Counted from the stretch's first letter, positions 30,610-40,368 are shown. The stretch: 64,000 nt of DNA from Nitrosomonas aestuarii (GCF_003046585.1 NZ_QAAE01000003.1:186001-250000); one strand, 5' to 3'. Notes: generated by a model from the sequence alone, not told the origin. A program made the numbers and translations.

Positions 30610-30849
30610 TTATAACTTATTATGTGTTCCATCACAATAAGGTGAATTACTCGTTTTTTTACAGGTGCATAACCAGGCAGATCTGTTTTCATCAACCGAA
30701 AATGCCTTGGGTGAGAACTCCGTATTTTTGTGCGTGCCATCACAAAATGGCTGTGACTGACTGCGGCCACAGGTACACCAGTAATATTGCCTGCCTACCT
30801 CTAATTGAACTTCAATTGGGGAAAAGGATTTTTTAGCATCATGACTCAT
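30610..30849 (-). CDS. Double CDGSH-type iron-sulfur protein
   Basis: This 79-residue protein has two complete CDGSH motifs of the form C-x-C-x2-(S/T)-x3-P-x-C-D-G-T-H: CTCGRSQSQPFCDGTH and CTCKKTSNSPYCDGTH. Each should bind a 2Fe-2S cluster through three Cys and one His, as in mitoNEET relatives of the bacterial tandem class. It has no signal or membrane segment, so it is probably cytoplasmic. The ATG at 30849 has GGAGAAAATTT before it. Physiological partners are unknown. It occupies the place after zipA where ligA is often found. Confidence 0.88.
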   Translation of the reverse strand: MSHDAKKSFSPIEVQLEVGRQYYWCTCGRSQSQPFCDGTHKNTEFSPKAFSVDENRSAWLCTCKKTSNSPYCDGTHNKL

Positions 30850-30929
30850 AAATTTTCTCCATATTTTTAGATACAATTTGAGTTGTATTTTTTAATTGTC
30901 TGCTTCAGGTGTTTAGTAAGAAACGTAAA

Positions 30930-32114
30930 TTAATTAAATAATTTTAATGCATTTGAACTACCTGCAATGATATTATTTTCTTTCATTGAGTTCTGGATAT
31001 TGATGAGCTGCTGTTTACTTCTTGAAAGTCCATTCTCACTGAGCGGAACACGATTATCATCGACCATAATACCGCCGAGTGTATTTGAGAAAATTTTTGC
31101 CAGATGTGTCATCTGATCAAAAACTTTTTCTCCATTAGACACTTGTGGCACATCTAATAAAAAAGTAACGCCATGCGTTGTAAGTGCTTTCATGCTTTCG
31201 GGTATGAACGCTTCCGATTCGTAGTTGGTCAAGGTAAACAAAACCTGATTATTTTCATCTCTATATTTAAATAAACCATCCGATTCAAGTTTGAAGCCCG
31301 ATGCTTCTGCAAGGGCTCTGATTTTTGTGCCAATAAAAGCGCCTTCATCTTTACTGATAATGTTGATGCCTATCATGACATCAACATCAGCACAAAATTT
31401 ATCGAGCTGGATGGCCTGTTCATGTGCAGGTACGATATCCGGGCATTTTGCTTCCGCACCTATTTGTGTGGCAAAATCCTGTACCGTATCACGAAATATT
31501 GATAAATCAATTTCACTAATTGGTCCGGAGCGATCTGCAAGTAATAAGCATCCTTTCAAGTTAATATAGTCAGTGTTTTCAGTGTGTGCAATCTCTTCCC
31601 ACGATCCCGCTTTTTCTCGTTGACCAAACCAGACCAGCGGTTTGTTAAAGTCAAATTTTCTTTGTAGCAGCGTATTCAATTGATTGCTAGGAATGACTGC
31701 ATCAGCGGAAACGATAACTATATAATTTGTTAGATTATTATATTCATCTAAAACCGGTTGTGATTCTGCTATGCCTGGTTCTATAACATATTCTTGATTG
31801 TCGGAATAGTTGTCAGCGACATTTTCTTTTGTTAAAACATCAAGCGGTCTTGCAGATAAGCTATCTTTTTTGGGGGCATGCTTTACAAAAAAATCTTTGT
31901 TCAGCTGTGGCTCAATTCTTTCATGCGGTTCATGTGGTTTGGAGTTATTGTTTTTTTCAAATAGAGCGTCGTCTAGTTTTTGATCTAAAGCAGACTCAAT
32001 TTTACTCCGGTAGCGTGAATGCTGTATCCAGTTAAAGATAGCAACACCGATAATAATAACGATACCGATAATGATCAAACTGACTTGCAAGTCACTCATA
32101 TTCAATATATCCAT
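30930..32114 (-). CDS. zipA: Cell division protein ZipA
   Basis: ZipA anchors FtsZ to the inner membrane. The 394 residues show an N-terminal membrane segment (LQVSLIIIGIVIIIGVAIFNWI, about 9-30), a basic then variable linker to about residue 125, and the C-terminal FtsZ-binding domain from about 240. Recognisable parts of that domain are DVMIGINIISKDEGAFIG, LFTLTNYESEAF and VTFLLDVPQV. AAGGAATAGT before the ATG supports the start. It lies 88 bases downstream of smc, consistent with an smc-zipA operon. Confidence 0.9.
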   Translation of the reverse strand: MDILNMSDLQVSLIIIGIVIIIGVAIFNWIQHSRYRSKIESALDQKLDDALFEKNNNSKPHEPHERIEPQLNKDFFVKHAPKKDSLSARPLDVLTKENVADNYSDNQEYVIEPGIAESQPVLDEYNNLTNYIVIVSADAVIPSNQLNTLLQRKFDFNKPLVWFGQREKAGSWEEIAHTENTDYINLKGCLLLADRSGPISEIDLSIFRDTVQDFATQIGAEAKCPDIVPAHEQAIQLDKFCADVDVMIGINIISKDEGAFIGTKIRALAEASGFKLESDGLFKYRDENNQVLFTLTNYESEAFIPESMKALTTHGVTFLLDVPQVSNGEKVFDQMTHLAKIFSNTLGGIMVDDNRVPLSENGLSRSKQQLINIQNSMKENNIIAGSSNALKLFN

Positions 32115-32202
32115 ACTATTCCTTTACTATCTTGTCTCAATGATTGTTTTAAAAATTAATTTTAATTTGTCGCTGATAGGCCGACTATCTGTCGTTTATT
32201 TT

Positions 32203-35200
32203 TTATAAAAATGCGGTGTCTTTTGTATTGCCAGGATTAACGGTACCTGCAATATTCACCGCTACCACCCTGGAGACACCTTGATCCTGCATTGTAATTC
32301 CTATCAGCTGTTGAGCAATTTCCATTGTAATTTTATTATGGCTAATAAACAAAAATTGTGTGTGCTGAGATAATTTTTTTACTAATTCACAAAACCGTCC
32401 AGTGTTGCTGTCATCAAGTGGAGCATCCACTTCATCCAATAAACAGAAAGGCGCTGGATTCAATCGAAATAATGAAAAAATTAGTGCCAATGCAGTCAGC
32501 GCTTTCTCGCCGCCAGATAATAAATGTATTGAATTATTCTTTTTACCGGGTGGTTGCGCTGTGAGCATTAAACCAGATTCCAGTATCTTACCATCACTGA
32601 AAACAAGCTGAGCTTTCCCACCAGAAAAAATAATCGGAAAAATTTCTTTTAAATTATCATTAACCGCATTAAAAGTTTGCTCCAATCTCTTTTTCGTTTC
32701 TTTATCAATTTTCTCAATGGCGTTTTCCAAAATAATTATCGCTTCTCCTAAATCCTGGGTTTGGGTTGCTAAAACTGTTTCTCTCTCTTGAAGTGCTTCA
32801 AGTTCTTCTAACGCAGCCAAATTCACAGAACCCAAAGCAGCTACTTTTTTTTGGGTGCGATTGATTTCGGTCTGTAAAGCAGTGATACTCTTTTTGTTCA
32901 CTAAGAACATTAAACTTGATTCGTTTGAGCCTGCCTCGAGCAGTTGTTCGTTGTATCGTTCTTCCAATAGTTTGAATGATTGCTTATTTAAATAAAGTTG
33001 ATTAATTGATTCACGCAGCGATGTTTGGCGGTGTTCAGAAGCCATCAATTTATTTTCAATTTCTTGAATTTGTTGTCTTGCTCTTTCTAGTTCGCCACGA
33101 TTTTCTACAACTTTCTGTTCCAGATCTTTGCACCGTGTAACACACGCCTCAAGCTGGGAATTCAAAGTGGCGTCATCCAGACTACCATTCTCTAATAACA
33201 AGTTATCCCTGATTTTAGATAAATGCGTCCCGTTTTCCTCGAGTGATTTGATTGAATTTTCTATATCATTGATTTTATTTTGACATATTTTCTCGTCAAA
33301 TAACGCTTCTTGCATCTCTTTATTATACTTTTCTATCTTGTGACGCTGTTCTGTAAGCTGTTGTCCTACTGCGGCTAACTCTTTTTTTGCAGCTAGTGCA
33401 CATTTTTCGATTTGTTCAATTTGACTAAGATGTTCTCGAGCTTCTTTTTCTGCATTATCTTTTTGCTGGTTTTCCAGGGCAAGCTGCTGACGAATCTCAT
33501 CCAGTTCATCTTTAATGAGGGCTCTGCGTTGCCCAATCTGTTCGTTAAATTGAGAAAGTTTAATTTTTTCTAATTGCAAATGATGTTGTTGTTGCGTGAG
33601 TTGTTGTTGCTCGCTGCGGCGAAGTTGAATTGTTTCATTTAATGTCTCGTGACTGTCAACAATTTCTTTGAATTCAAATTGTTGTGCTTTTAATTTATTT
33701 GTGATTGCTGCTATCTCTCCTTGAAGTTGATTGAGTTCGTTTTGCCGGGACAAAACGCCATGCAATTGTGAATCAGGAGAGTGAAAATTAATACTGTTAC
33801 GGTTGAGGGTGTGTCCTTCCCGCGTCACAAATAACTCGTCGGGCTTCAGTTGATGTCTTTGTCGTAATCCATCCTGAATGGTGTCCATGACGTAGATGTT
33901 CTTGAGCCAATCATTGATTACAGATGTAATGCCTTTGTCAGCACAAGTCAGGAAAGTTGTCAACGTTGTCCATTGTGTATGGCGGCTGGCTGGTATGAAT
34001 AGATAATTTGTTGCGGCGTTGTCATCCTGGTTCTGATATTCAAAAATAGTTAATTTTCCGGGTGGCAAATCATTTTCCCAGTTATTGATAATTTCAATCT
34101 GTGGAAATCCAAAACTGTTTAAACGTGCTTGTAAAACAGATTCAAGTGCGTTCTCCCAGTCTTTGTCAATTTGTATATGATGCCATAAGCGTGGCAGAGA
34201 TCTTAGTTCATATTTTTGCAACCAGTTGTTTAATGCTTCATTATTTTCAATTTTTTGTTGCAGGTTTTGAAGCGCATGAAAACGAGCTTGTAAGTGAGAT
34301 AATTTTGTCTGCAATTCATGAATATGAGATGCTGCTTTTTCTTTACGGCGACTCTCTGTTGAGAACGCGGTTTCTGTTTGTGAAAGTTTGCTCTGGTTTT
34401 CTGTTATTTTATTGTGTGTTTGTTCTAATTTCGATTCAATTGCCTTAAGTGCTTGGTGGTCTGGTTCATCGAGTGAATCGAATTCTTGTTGCAAACGATT
34501 GTTACGTGATTCCAATTGTATAATGGCTTTGTTTGTATGCTGTAAATGTGTTTTGGCCACGTTGCCCGCTTGCTCAGTAAATATGAGGTTTTGCTGGGCG
34601 GTATCAAATGTTTTCTGACATTGATTAAAAATTGCTTCTAACTCAGGTAGTTTTGCAATGTGCGCTTTGTTTTTTTGAACTCCTTCTTCATGCACAGTCT
34701 CCGCATTTTTTTTTTCAGTGCGCCAGTGCTGCAAGTTTTCAACAGCTGTATTGAGTTGTTGTTGATTGCGCGTTAACTGTTTTTCAATATTCTGTATTTG
34801 ATGAAAAAGTTGTTCCCTGTTTTTATGAAATTGTCTGATCTCCTGCTCAAGACGTGCTTTTTCAGCGCTTACTTCGTATAATTTGCCTTGGAGCGCGTGC
34901 TGATTTTCACTGCAGTTTTGCTCATACACACGGGTATTTTCCCGTTGATTCTTGTTTAGTTGCAATTGCGTGACTTCTGTTTCTAACGTTTGCTCTGCTG
35001 ATTCAATTTCTTCTTCTACAGCGGAACGCTGTTGTTCGGCTTCCACTCTATGCTGAAGCCATAGTACTTGCTGCGTTTCTTGAAGTTGTGTATTTAATGC
35101 AGCATATTCGCTGGCGACTCTGGCTTGACTTTTCAGGCGTTCAATCTGATTTTGTAATTCGCTAGAAATATCCTCAATACGATTGAGATTTTTTCGTGTA

Positions 35201-35757
35201 TCGGTTAATCGCAATTCAGTTTCGTGTCTTCTTTCTCGATATTTAGAAATACCGGCTGCTTCTTCAAGAAAAGTTTTTAATTCTTGAGGCTTGGCTTCGA
35301 TAATACGTGAAATCATGCCTTGTTCAATAATGGCATAACCACGTCCGCCAACACCTGTCCCCAGAAAAAGATCAGTAATATCGCGTCTTCTGACATGTAT
35401 ATTGTTTATATAATAATTTGAATTGCCATCGCGTTGAATGATGCGTTTTATGGCTATTTCCGTATAACTGGACCATGCCCCGGCAACATTATTGAAGCTA
35501 TTGTCAAAAAAAAGCTCTACGCTGGCGCGTCCAACTGCCTTGCGATTTTCAGATCCACCAAATATCACATCCTGCATAGATTCGCCACGTAGAGTCGAAG
35601 CTTTGGATTCCCCCAATACCCAGCGAACGGCATCTATAATATTGGACTTGCCACATCCGTTAGGCCCGACTATGCCGACTAAATTGTGAGTGACTGGGAT
35701 AACAGTAGGCTCGACGAACGATTTAAAACCAGCAAGTTTAATTTTGACAAGGCGCAA
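32203..35757 (-). CDS. smc: Chromosome segregation ATPase SMC
   Basis: SMC dimers, with ScpA and ScpB, organise and segregate the chromosome. The 1184-residue protein has the N-terminal Walker A GIVGPNGCGKSNIIDAVRW, long coiled coils at about 170-500 and 670-1000, and a central hinge at about 510-640. The C-terminal ABC signature LLSGGEKALTALALIF is followed by Walker B FCLLDEVDAPLDD. Length is standard. An A10 tract (bases 34706-34715, T on the plus strand) lies within the coding sequence. Confidence 0.97.
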   Translation of the reverse strand: MRLVKIKLAGFKSFVEPTVIPVTHNLVGIVGPNGCGKSNIIDAVRWVLGESKASTLRGESMQDVIFGGSENRKAVGRASVELFFDNSFNNVAGAWSSYTEIAIKRIIQRDGNSNYYINNIHVRRRDITDLFLGTGVGGRGYAIIEQGMISRIIEAKPQELKTFLEEAAGISKYRERRHETELRLTDTRKNLNRIEDISSELQNQIERLKSQARVASEYAALNTQLQETQQVLWLQHRVEAEQQRSAVEEEIESAEQTLETEVTQLQLNKNQRENTRVYEQNCSENQHALQGKLYEVSAEKARLEQEIRQFHKNREQLFHQIQNIEKQLTRNQQQLNTAVENLQHWRTEKKNAETVHEEGVQKNKAHIAKLPELEAIFNQCQKTFDTAQQNLIFTEQAGNVAKTHLQHTNKAIIQLESRNNRLQQEFDSLDEPDHQALKAIESKLEQTHNKITENQSKLSQTETAFSTESRRKEKAASHIHELQTKLSHLQARFHALQNLQQKIENNEALNNWLQKYELRSLPRLWHHIQIDKDWENALESVLQARLNSFGFPQIEIINNWENDLPPGKLTIFEYQNQDDNAATNYLFIPASRHTQWTTLTTFLTCADKGITSVINDWLKNIYVMDTIQDGLRQRHQLKPDELFVTREGHTLNRNSINFHSPDSQLHGVLSRQNELNQLQGEIAAITNKLKAQQFEFKEIVDSHETLNETIQLRRSEQQQLTQQQHHLQLEKIKLSQFNEQIGQRRALIKDELDEIRQQLALENQQKDNAEKEAREHLSQIEQIEKCALAAKKELAAVGQQLTEQRHKIEKYNKEMQEALFDEKICQNKINDIENSIKSLEENGTHLSKIRDNLLLENGSLDDATLNSQLEACVTRCKDLEQKVVENRGELERARQQIQEIENKLMASEHRQTSLRESINQLYLNKQSFKLLEERYNEQLLEAGSNESSLMFLVNKKSITALQTEINRTQKKVAALGSVNLAALEELEALQERETVLATQTQDLGEAIIILENAIEKIDKETKKRLEQTFNAVNDNLKEIFPIIFSGGKAQLVFSDGKILESGLMLTAQPPGKKNNSIHLLSGGEKALTALALIFSLFRLNPAPFCLLDEVDAPLDDSNTGRFCELVKKLSQHTQFLFISHNKITMEIAQQLIGITMQDQGVSRVVAVNIAGTVNPGNTKDTAFL

Positions 35758-35859
35758 TTTGATGTGTGGGTAAACAGTTATAATGGAAAAAAACGTGAAT
35801 CGGTTGTATATAATCGTTGTTTATTGTAACTGAAATAATTAAAAGAAGAGAATTGTTGA

Positions 35860-36282
35860 ATGTCGACCAAACCAAGCAAACATCTAGAAACTTTTCCAAA
35901 TCCGTTTGTTAAAAGAGATTATCAAATTCATATGGAAATTCCGGAATTTACCTGCGTATGTCCAAAAACAGGGCAGCCAGACTTTGCCAGTTTAATTTTA
36001 GATTATATTCCAGATAAAAAATGCGTCGAACTGAAAAGTCTGAAACTGTATATTTGGTCATACCGTGATGAAGCTGCATTTCATGAAGCCGTAACCAATC
36101 AGGTGCTGGAAGATCTTGTTGTCGTATTAAAACCGAGATATATTCGCCTGACAGCACGTTTTTTTGTGAGAGGAGGTATTTTTACCAATGTGATTGTCGA
36201 TCATCGTAAATCCGGATGGAAACCGCAACCGTGTATTTCACTGCATTCGTTTGCTGAACAGTCAAATATTAAAAGATATTGA
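35860..36282 (+). CDS. queF: NADPH-dependent 7-cyano-7-deazaguanine reductase QueF
   Basis: QueF reduces preQ0 to preQ1 for queuosine tRNA modification. The 140-residue protein is the short unimodular (type I) form. The catalytic Cys is in [14 protein letters not shown] and the family motif is the [22 protein letters not shown] stretch, including the NADPH-recognition region. It is transcribed divergently from smc, with about 100 bases between. No other queuosine genes are in the window. Confidence 0.95.
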   Translation: MSTKPSKHLETFPNPFVKRDYQIHMEIPEFTCVCPKTGQPDFASLILDYIPDKKCVELKSLKLYIWSYRDEAAFHEAVTNQVLEDLVVVLKPRYIRLTARFFVRGGIFTNVIVDHRKSGWKPQPCISLHSFAEQSNIKRY

Positions 36283-36452
36283 AGGATTTATTTTTCCAAA
36301 TGGTTCATACAGCACAGTGGATGTTAAATAAAGAGAATTCTAAGTTAATAGATCTAAAATGATTCGAGTACCGCATTTCGGTATTGCTGCAGTAAATCTG
36401 TTTCTTATGAAAAGTGCTCGATTAATGACTTTGTTTGCTTGTTTACTTAAAT

Positions 36453-36480
36453 GAACTTATTTGTTTTATATGATGTCTTT
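36453..36480 (+). promoter_or_regulatory. Candidate sigma-E-type promoter upstream of rpoE
   Basis: In the 324-base gap between queF and rpoE, GAACTT (36453-36458) matches the core of the sigma-E -35 (GGAACTT). It is followed after 17 bases by TCTTT (36476-36480), a partial match to the -10 TCTGA. A second GTGAAC near 36505 is another possibility. Autoregulation of rpoE is usual, but this match is only moderate. No gene of convincing size lies in the gap. Confidence 0.3.
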
Positions 36481-36606
36481 AATAATTGTAGCTTATTGGT
36501 TCCCGTGAACCCTCTGAATAGGTATACTTGATCTGGCAGGCATTAATCATAGCCATAAAAGTGATTAGTAGTTTTTCTCAATTTAAATGCTTAAGGATCA
36601 AGTAGT

Positions 36607-37206
36607 ATGGGTGATCGGGAAGTCGATCAACAATTGGTGGAACGTGTACAAAATGGTGATAAGCATGCGTTTGATTTATTGGTTATCAAATATCAACGCA
36701 AGTTAACCCGTTTGTTGTCGCAATTTGTGCGTGATCCGGCTGAAGTCGAAGATGTGGCTCAAGAAGCTTTTATCAAAGCTTACAGGGCATTACCTTCTTT
36801 TCGGGGCGACAGTGCATTTTACACCTGGTTGTATCGAATCGGCATTAATACTGCTAAAAATTACTTGGTTTCACAAGGAAGGAAAGCACCAACATTACAG
36901 GGTATTGATAGCGAAGACGCTGAAAATTTTGAAGAAGGTGGTTTTTTGCGTGAAATGCATACCCCTGAAAGTGAACTGATGAGTAAACAGATTGCTCAAA
37001 CAGTAAATCAAACTTTAGAGGAATTGCCCGAAGAATTACGAACTGCAATTATGTTACGAGAGATTGAAGGACTAAGTTATGAGGAGATTTCAACTATCAT
37101 GGATTGTCCCATAGGTACTGTACGTTCACGCATTTTTCGGGCGCGTGAGGCAATATCTGAGAAATTACGCCCACTACTGGGTACCAGCAAAGATAAGAGG
37201 TGGTAA
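36607..37206 (+). CDS. rpoE: Envelope-stress sigma factor RpoE (sigma-E/AlgU)
   Basis: This group 4 (ECF) sigma factor responds to misfolded outer-membrane proteins. The 199-residue protein begins DQQLVERVQNGDKHAFDLLV and has region 2 (DVAQEAFIKAYRALPSFRGDSAFYTWLYRI). Region 4 reads LEELPEELRTAIMLREIEGLSYEEISTIMDCPIGTVRSRIFRAREA. The pattern is that of the RpoE-like ECF02 group. It is followed by its anti-sigma genes rseA and rseB and the protease gene degP, which fixes its role. Confidence 0.96.
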   Translation: MGDREVDQQLVERVQNGDKHAFDLLVIKYQRKLTRLLSQFVRDPAEVEDVAQEAFIKAYRALPSFRGDSAFYTWLYRIGINTAKNYLVSQGRKAPTLQGIDSEDAENFEEGGFLREMHTPESELMSKQIAQTVNQTLEELPEELRTAIMLREIEGLSYEEISTIMDCPIGTVRSRIFRAREAISEKLRPLLGTSKDKRW

Positions 37207-37207
37207 A

Positions 37208-37780
37208 GTGAAAAATAAAGTATCCGAATTAATGGACGGTGAACTTAATAATCAGGATGCAAAAAAAACAATACAAACGCTTAACAGGAAAAATGAATTA
37301 CAAAACGATTGGGATACCTATCACTTGATCGGTGATATCTTAAGACAATCATCAACAACGCTGTCAACAAATTTTACACAACGCGTTCGACTTCAACTCG
37401 ATTCCGAACCTACGGTATTTAGTCCAATCAAATCAGCATCAGGAAGTAATAAGACTAAAGTATTTGCATTTGCAACTGCCGCATCAGTGGTCGCAATGGT
37501 TTCGGCATGGCTTGTGATGCATAATGTATATCAGGAATCTCAACCGATAATGGTAGTTGATCACTCGAAAATCCAAACCGAAACAGATCAACCAATGACA
37601 CCCGTGTTGGTTTCTCATCCATCAAGAGCTGTTTCGTATTCACATATACCTGTTGAAAATATGAATAACTATCTATTCTTTCATAATGAATTTGCGCCGG
37701 GTAGAGCAGTACATGAGCAATCAGTTTACATATATCCAGTAACCGATTTTCATGACAACCATAAAAAATATGGTAAATGA
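37208..37780 (+). CDS. rseA: Anti-sigma-E factor RseA/MucA
   Basis: This inner-membrane anti-sigma factor holds RpoE inactive until DegS/RseP-type proteolysis releases it. The 190-residue protein starts with a GTG, two codon positions after the rpoE stop, with AGAGG seven bases before it. The N-terminal RseA domain includes VSELMDGELNNQDA and DWDTYHLIGDILR. A single transmembrane segment lies at about residues 82-101 (FAFATAASVVAMVSAWLVM). The periplasmic tail would contact RseB. Its stop overlaps the rseB start (ATGA). Confidence 0.9.
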   Translation: MKNKVSELMDGELNNQDAKKTIQTLNRKNELQNDWDTYHLIGDILRQSSTTLSTNFTQRVRLQLDSEPTVFSPIKSASGSNKTKVFAFATAASVVAMVSAWLVMHNVYQESQPIMVVDHSKIQTETDQPMTPVLVSHPSRAVSYSHIPVENMNNYLFFHNEFAPGRAVHEQSVYIYPVTDFHDNHKKYGK

Positions 37781-38763
37781 AAAACCATATATTGCCAATT
37801 CTCCTATTATTGCTAGTATCTGCGTTTCAGACAGTCATTGCTGAGAGCCAGCCGCAATCTTCTGACAAGGCGTTTGATTGGTTACAAAAAGTTGCAACCG
37901 CGCCGCGACAGTATAATTATTCAGGTACGTTTGTATACTATGCTGATAATTATATGGAATCCTCTCAGGTAACACATAAAGTGGATCATGAAGGGGAATT
38001 TGAAAAAATTGAGGTTCTTGATGGTTCGACACGTATTGTTTTTCGTAATAACGATGAAATGAAGTGTTATCTACCGGATAGTAAAAAAATTTATACAGAA
38101 AAACGCTGGTTTAGGAAATTTTTCCCAGATTTGTTGCCGCAACCATCTGAAAGAATTAAAGAAAACTATAATATTCAAATCAAAAAACAAGAACGTGTAG
38201 CAGGATATGATGGTCAGATATTGATGCTTGTACCAAAAGATAATTTGCGTTATGGGTACAAATTCTGGATACATGTTGATAGCGGCTTGCTGCTTAAAGC
38301 GGCGGTAATGGATAAAGAGAACATTATCGAACAGTTTGCCTTTGCACAGATTGAGATTGATGGCGAAATTGACGCCAGTATATTAGATCCTGATTCATCC
38401 ATCAAAGCCACAAAGAATTGGAAAACAATTAATTTGTCAACTGTGTTGTTAGATGAAGGTGAACTGGCATGGCGTTTGGATAAATTGCCCTCTGGATTTA
38501 AGAAAGTTGCTGAAATGAAACGTAATCTGGTTGGAAAAAGCTTGATGGTCGACCATATTGTTTTATCTGATGAATTGGCCTCTGTATCGGTATTTATTGA
38601 ACCAGTAATAAAGGATACGTCATCGCCCGTTCCCGGTTTTTATTCTAGCCGTGGAGCTATCAATATATATGTGCGTGAACTGGATAATAATAAAATAACC
38701 ACGGTTGGGGAAGTACCTCTAAATACAATTAAATTGATTGGAGATGCCGTACGCCTCCAATAA
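37777..38763 (+). CDS. rseB: Sigma-E regulatory protein RseB/MucB
   Basis: This periplasmic protein binds RseA and protects it from proteolysis until lipid or lipopolysaccharide signals displace it. The 328-residue precursor has a signal peptide (ILPILLLLLVSAFQTVIAES). The MucB/RseB N-terminal LolA-like domain includes WLQKVATAPRQYNYSGTFVYY, and the C-terminal domain includes DKLPSGFKKVAEMKR. It overlaps rseA by four bases. A terminator follows, closing the rpoE-rseA-rseB unit. Confidence 0.93.
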   Translation: MKNHILPILLLLLVSAFQTVIAESQPQSSDKAFDWLQKVATAPRQYNYSGTFVYYADNYMESSQVTHKVDHEGEFEKIEVLDGSTRIVFRNNDEMKCYLPDSKKIYTEKRWFRKFFPDLLPQPSERIKENYNIQIKKQERVAGYDGQILMLVPKDNLRYGYKFWIHVDSGLLLKAAVMDKENIIEQFAFAQIEIDGEIDASILDPDSSIKATKNWKTINLSTVLLDEGELAWRLDKLPSGFKKVAEMKRNLVGKSLMVDHIVLSDELASVSVFIEPVIKDTSSPVPGFYSSRGAINIYVRELDNNKITTVGEVPLNTIKLIGDAVRLQ

Positions 38764-38806
38764 CTCAATTGATGAATTGAACGAGAGATATTAAATACAT
38801 TTAATT

Positions 38807-38826
38807 GCGCTTGTAAGCGCTTTTTT
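38807..38826 (+). terminator. Rho-independent terminator after rseB
   Basis: GCGCT and AGCGC form a 5-bp GC-rich stem with a TGTA loop, followed directly by six T. It lies 44 bases past the rseB stop, so degP probably has its own promoter in the following 120 bases. Confidence 0.7.
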
Positions 38827-38948
38827 ATTGACGGGATATACCCCACAAGAATAAACCGTGACTAGAAGATTCGAGGGTATAGCAAAGCTTTTTTATATAA
38901 ATATGTTTGTTTAGGATGTTTAGGATTGGTATGCTGAGGATAAGAATA

Positions 38949-40355
38949 ATGCGTCATTTCATGTTAGTTCTGTTATTTGTTTTTTCATCAAATGTTTCTG
39001 CGCAGGTCAGAGAACTTCCAGATTTTACAGGTCTTGTGGATAAGTATGGGGCTACCGTAGTTAACATCAGTACCATTCAATCACAGCAAGATGCCGTAGC
39101 GCAGTTTTTCCCGGAATTGCCAAATATTCCTAAAGACTCACCATTTTATGAGTTTTTCAGGCGACATATGGAGCCTTTTTCTGCGCCCAGAAGATCTGAG
39201 CCCAGGTCTATGGGTTCTGGTTTTATTATCAGTTCCGATGGTTACATCTTGACTAATGCGCATGTTGTTGAAGCCGCTGATGAAATAACAGTCAAGTTGA
39301 ATGATAAACGTGAATTTGTCGGTGAAGTGATCGGTACTGATAAAAAAACTGATATTGCGCTGATTAAAATTGAAGCTGAAGATCTGCCAAAAGTCAATCA
39401 GGGAGATCCTGATGAACTCCGAGTAGGTGAATGGGTTGTGGCGATTGGCTCTCCGTTTGGATTTGAAAATAGTGTGACGGCTGGTATCGTGAGCGCAAAA
39501 GGAAGATCGCTTGCACAGGAAAATTATGTCCCATTTATTCAAACGGACGTTGCCATTAATCCAGGTAATTCGGGTGGACCATTATTCAATATGAGTGGAG
39601 AAGTGGTTGGGATTAACTCGCAAATTTATAGCCGTACAGGTGGCTTTATGGGTTTGTCGTTTGCAATACCGATCAATGTTGCGACCGATATTGCAAATCA
39701 ACTTAAAATCTCAGGCATTGTTCGTCGTGGAAGAATTGGCGTGATGATACAGGAGGTTACTAAAGAATTGGCTGATTCATTCGGCTTGTCTGATACCCGT
39801 GGTGCACTGGTTGTATCGGTAGAAAAAGATGGGCCGGCTGACACGGCCGGTATCAAAGCCCGCGATATTATTCTTAGTTTTAATGCTCAAGAAGTTGAAG
39901 CTTCTGCAGACTTACCGCGTATAGTCGGTAATACTGCACCTGACTCCAAGATTACCGTTAAGGTCTGGCGGGATGGCTCAGTGAAGAATATTCAATTAAC
40001 AGTGGGTGAAATTCCAAGGGACGAATCCGATCAAAACGCACAAAAAAAACAAAATAAAAAAACCAGCGAGTCGAATCGGCTTGGACTTGTGTTGGGTGAA
40101 TTAACGAGTCAACAGAAAAAGCAGATGGATATAGAAAATGGTTTGCTGGTCGAGCATGTGGAACCAGGGATTGCCGGTCAATCCGGTATCCGCAAAGGTG
40201 ATATCATACTTGGCTTTAACAGTAAAGATGTTAAAAGTGCAAAACAATTCAATCAATTACTTGATCAAGTAAAAGAAGGTCGGAATATTGCTCTGCTGAT
40301 CAAACGGGATGATTTGACAACTTTTATTACAATGAAATTAAAAGATAACGATTGA
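38949..40355 (+). CDS. degP: Periplasmic serine protease DegP/MucD (Do family)
   Basis: This periplasmic chaperone-protease degrades misfolded envelope proteins. The 468-residue precursor has a signal peptide ending ...FVFSSNVSAQ. The trypsin-like triad is His105 (TNAHVV), Asp135 (TDIALIKI) and Ser208 (NPGNSGGPLF). Two PDZ domains follow, at about residues 265-350 and 380-465. I chose the ATG at 38949 with GAGGA eight bases before it; ATGs at 38931 and 38916 are in frame and would only lengthen the signal peptide. It belongs to the sigma-E regulon in relatives. Confidence 0.95.
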   Translation: MRHFMLVLLFVFSSNVSAQVRELPDFTGLVDKYGATVVNISTIQSQQDAVAQFFPELPNIPKDSPFYEFFRRHMEPFSAPRRSEPRSMGSGFIISSDGYILTNAHVVEAADEITVKLNDKREFVGEVIGTDKKTDIALIKIEAEDLPKVNQGDPDELRVGEWVVAIGSPFGFENSVTAGIVSAKGRSLAQENYVPFIQTDVAINPGNSGGPLFNMSGEVVGINSQIYSRTGGFMGLSFAIPINVATDIANQLKISGIVRRGRIGVMIQEVTKELADSFGLSDTRGALVVSVEKDGPADTAGIKARDIILSFNAQEVEASADLPRIVGNTAPDSKITVKVWRDGSVKNIQLTVGEIPRDESDQNAQKKQNKKTSESNRLGLVLGELTSQQKKQMDIENGLLVEHVEPGIAGQSGIRKGDIILGFNSKDVKSAKQFNQLLDQVKEGRNIALLIKRDDLTTFITMKLKDND

Positions 40356-40368
40356 TAGAGTACAAGTG

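Noticed and set aside
36301..36363. 20-codon frame after queF
   Set aside because: No ribosome binding site, no signal or motif; expected by chance.
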